Positions 4,779-5,301 of a DNA stretch of 5,301 bases are shown piece by piece. A program made the translations under genes and the position numbers. Origin of the DNA: Bacteroidota bacterium (lineage in GTDB: Bacteria > Bacteroidota > Bacteroidia > Bacteroidales > VadinHA17); NCBI GenBank assembly GCA_030642585.1, contig DAOWNN010000191.1:1-5301 (forward strand), read 5' to 3'. The notes below the pieces were generated by a model. That model saw only the letters and a program-made list of their open reading frames with translations. It had not been told where the DNA came from and made no database searches. Numbering within the stretch: the first letter of the stretch is position 1; each line of letters begins with the position of its first letter.

Positions 4779-5301
4779 TTACCCAAATTCTGAAATCTGC
4801 TCCAACCTCTCAATATCCACAATCTCCATCCCCTTCCCTTCTATTTTAATAATCCCGTCATTCCTTAATTCAGAAAGTATCCTGATTACGTTTTCAGTTC
4901 GCATATCAATAAGTTCCCCTATTTCCTTTCTTGAAACAGGAAGTTCAAATTTGTTGTTTTTGTAGATCTCTTTTGAAAACATTAAAATAATATAGGCAGT
5001 CCTTCCCCTGAGATTCTTCAGATTAATGGTAAGTCTTGTATTGAGAATATGGTCATTCATTTTGCTCATCTTTTCAAGAAGAGTGTTAGCAAATTCTCCA
5101 TTGGAATGCACCATTTGTTTAACCAGATCCAGCGGAATGGTACAAACTGATGAATCTTCAAGAGTAGATATAGAGTACTGGTAATTTGTTTTTGAAAAAA
5201 CGCTCAACAGTCCTACAAAATCCAGGGGCTTTGCCACTCCCACGATTTGTTCTTTTCGAATACCAGCAGTTTTATAAACTTTCAATAAGCCTTCTTTCAA
5301 A
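4779..5301 (-). CDS. Crp/Fnr-family regulator, C-terminal part (cut by window edge)
   Basis: The last 173 codons or so of a third Crp/Fnr protein; roughly 55-60 N-terminal residues lie beyond the right edge. The first complete codon is TTG inside the family's conserved 'LKEGLLKVY' strand, not a start. Visible parts, numbered from that codon, are the end of the beta-roll (to about 56), the dimer helix (about 57-88) and a winged HTH (about 97-173) with VSRKEIGELIDM before the recognition helix. Cys53 (SSVCTIPLDL) aligns with FNR Cys122, with the same 'C-x-IP' context as FNR. The cAMP-binding Arg is absent (YSISTLED). The recognition helix has T135, E136 and R140: it keeps the Glu and last Arg but lacks both CRP's first Arg and FNR's Ser, so its DNA target probably differs from both neighbours. 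Whether it has the N-terminal cysteines cannot be seen. Confidence 0.87.
   Translation of the reverse strand, partial: LKEGLLKVYKTAGIRKEQIVGVAKPLDFVGLLSVFSKTNYQYSISTLEDSSVCTIPLDLVKQMVHSNGEFANTLLEKMSKMNDHILNTRLTINLKNLRGRTAYIILMFSKEIYKNNKFELPVSRKEIGELIDMRTENVIRILSELRNDGIIKIEGKGMEIVDIERLEQISEFG

Noticed and set aside
4616..4822. A minus-strand 68-codon frame containing IPACHGTKGG, vaguely like a cytochrome c haem site.
   Set aside because: It begins with TTG, overlaps the end of the third regulator by 44 bp in another frame, and has CHG without the first Cys of CxxCH. The part outside the regulator has no recognisable domain. It is most likely an open frame by chance, though a worn gene remnant cannot be excluded.
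1..5301. tRNA or rRNA genes, CRISPR arrays, insertion sequences or riboswitches.
   Set aside because: I saw no cloverleaf, regularly spaced repeat array, transposase or recognisable riboswitch core on either strand. The repeats at 3311-3409 are too few and irregular for CRISPR.

Overview
The window looks like part of a Bacteroidota (probably Bacteroidia) chromosome. The DNA is AT-rich. Start codons lack Shine-Dalgarno sequences. Two intergenic spacers carry exact TAnnTTTG elements, the -7 motif of Bacteroidota promoters. The proteins fit as well: a Porin_O_P-type outer-membrane barrel and a lipoprotein whose mature end begins CKKD. I cannot name a genus.

Left half (1-2322, all minus strand, read right to left): a lipoprotein with two rhodanese domains, a strong intrinsic terminator, an OprO/OprP-like porin, and 23 bp further on the start of a second exported rhodanese that runs off the left edge. 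All three products are predicted to leave the cytoplasm. Together they suggest periplasmic sulfane-sulfur handling (thiosulfate, polysulfide or persulfide) with a porin for an anionic substrate. The chemistry is inferred from the families; no substrate is shown.

Middle (2323-2586): a 264-bp divergent spacer between the tandem rhodanese and an FNR-type regulator. It holds a near-consensus FNR box, a second TTGAT/ATCAA inverted repeat, an 18-bp perfect palindrome, and candidate promoters for both genes.

Right half (2587-5301): three Crp/Fnr-family regulator genes in about 2.7 kb (plus, minus, minus; the last cut by the right edge). A convergent 218-bp spacer with a long inverted repeat separates the first two. 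An 81-residue, cysteine-rich, two-helix membrane protein lies between the second and third. All three regulators keep a cysteine where E. coli FNR has Cys122 and lack the cAMP-binding arginine of CRP. Their recognition helices differ: the first is FNR-like (E..SR), the second CRP-like (RE...R), the third neither. The spacers beside the first two carry matching half-sites (TTGAT/ATCAA and TGTGA/TCACA).

The most interesting reading is a redox- or sulfur-responsive island: several FNR-like sensors with diverged DNA specificity next to an exported rhodanese-porin module and a small Cys-rich membrane protein.
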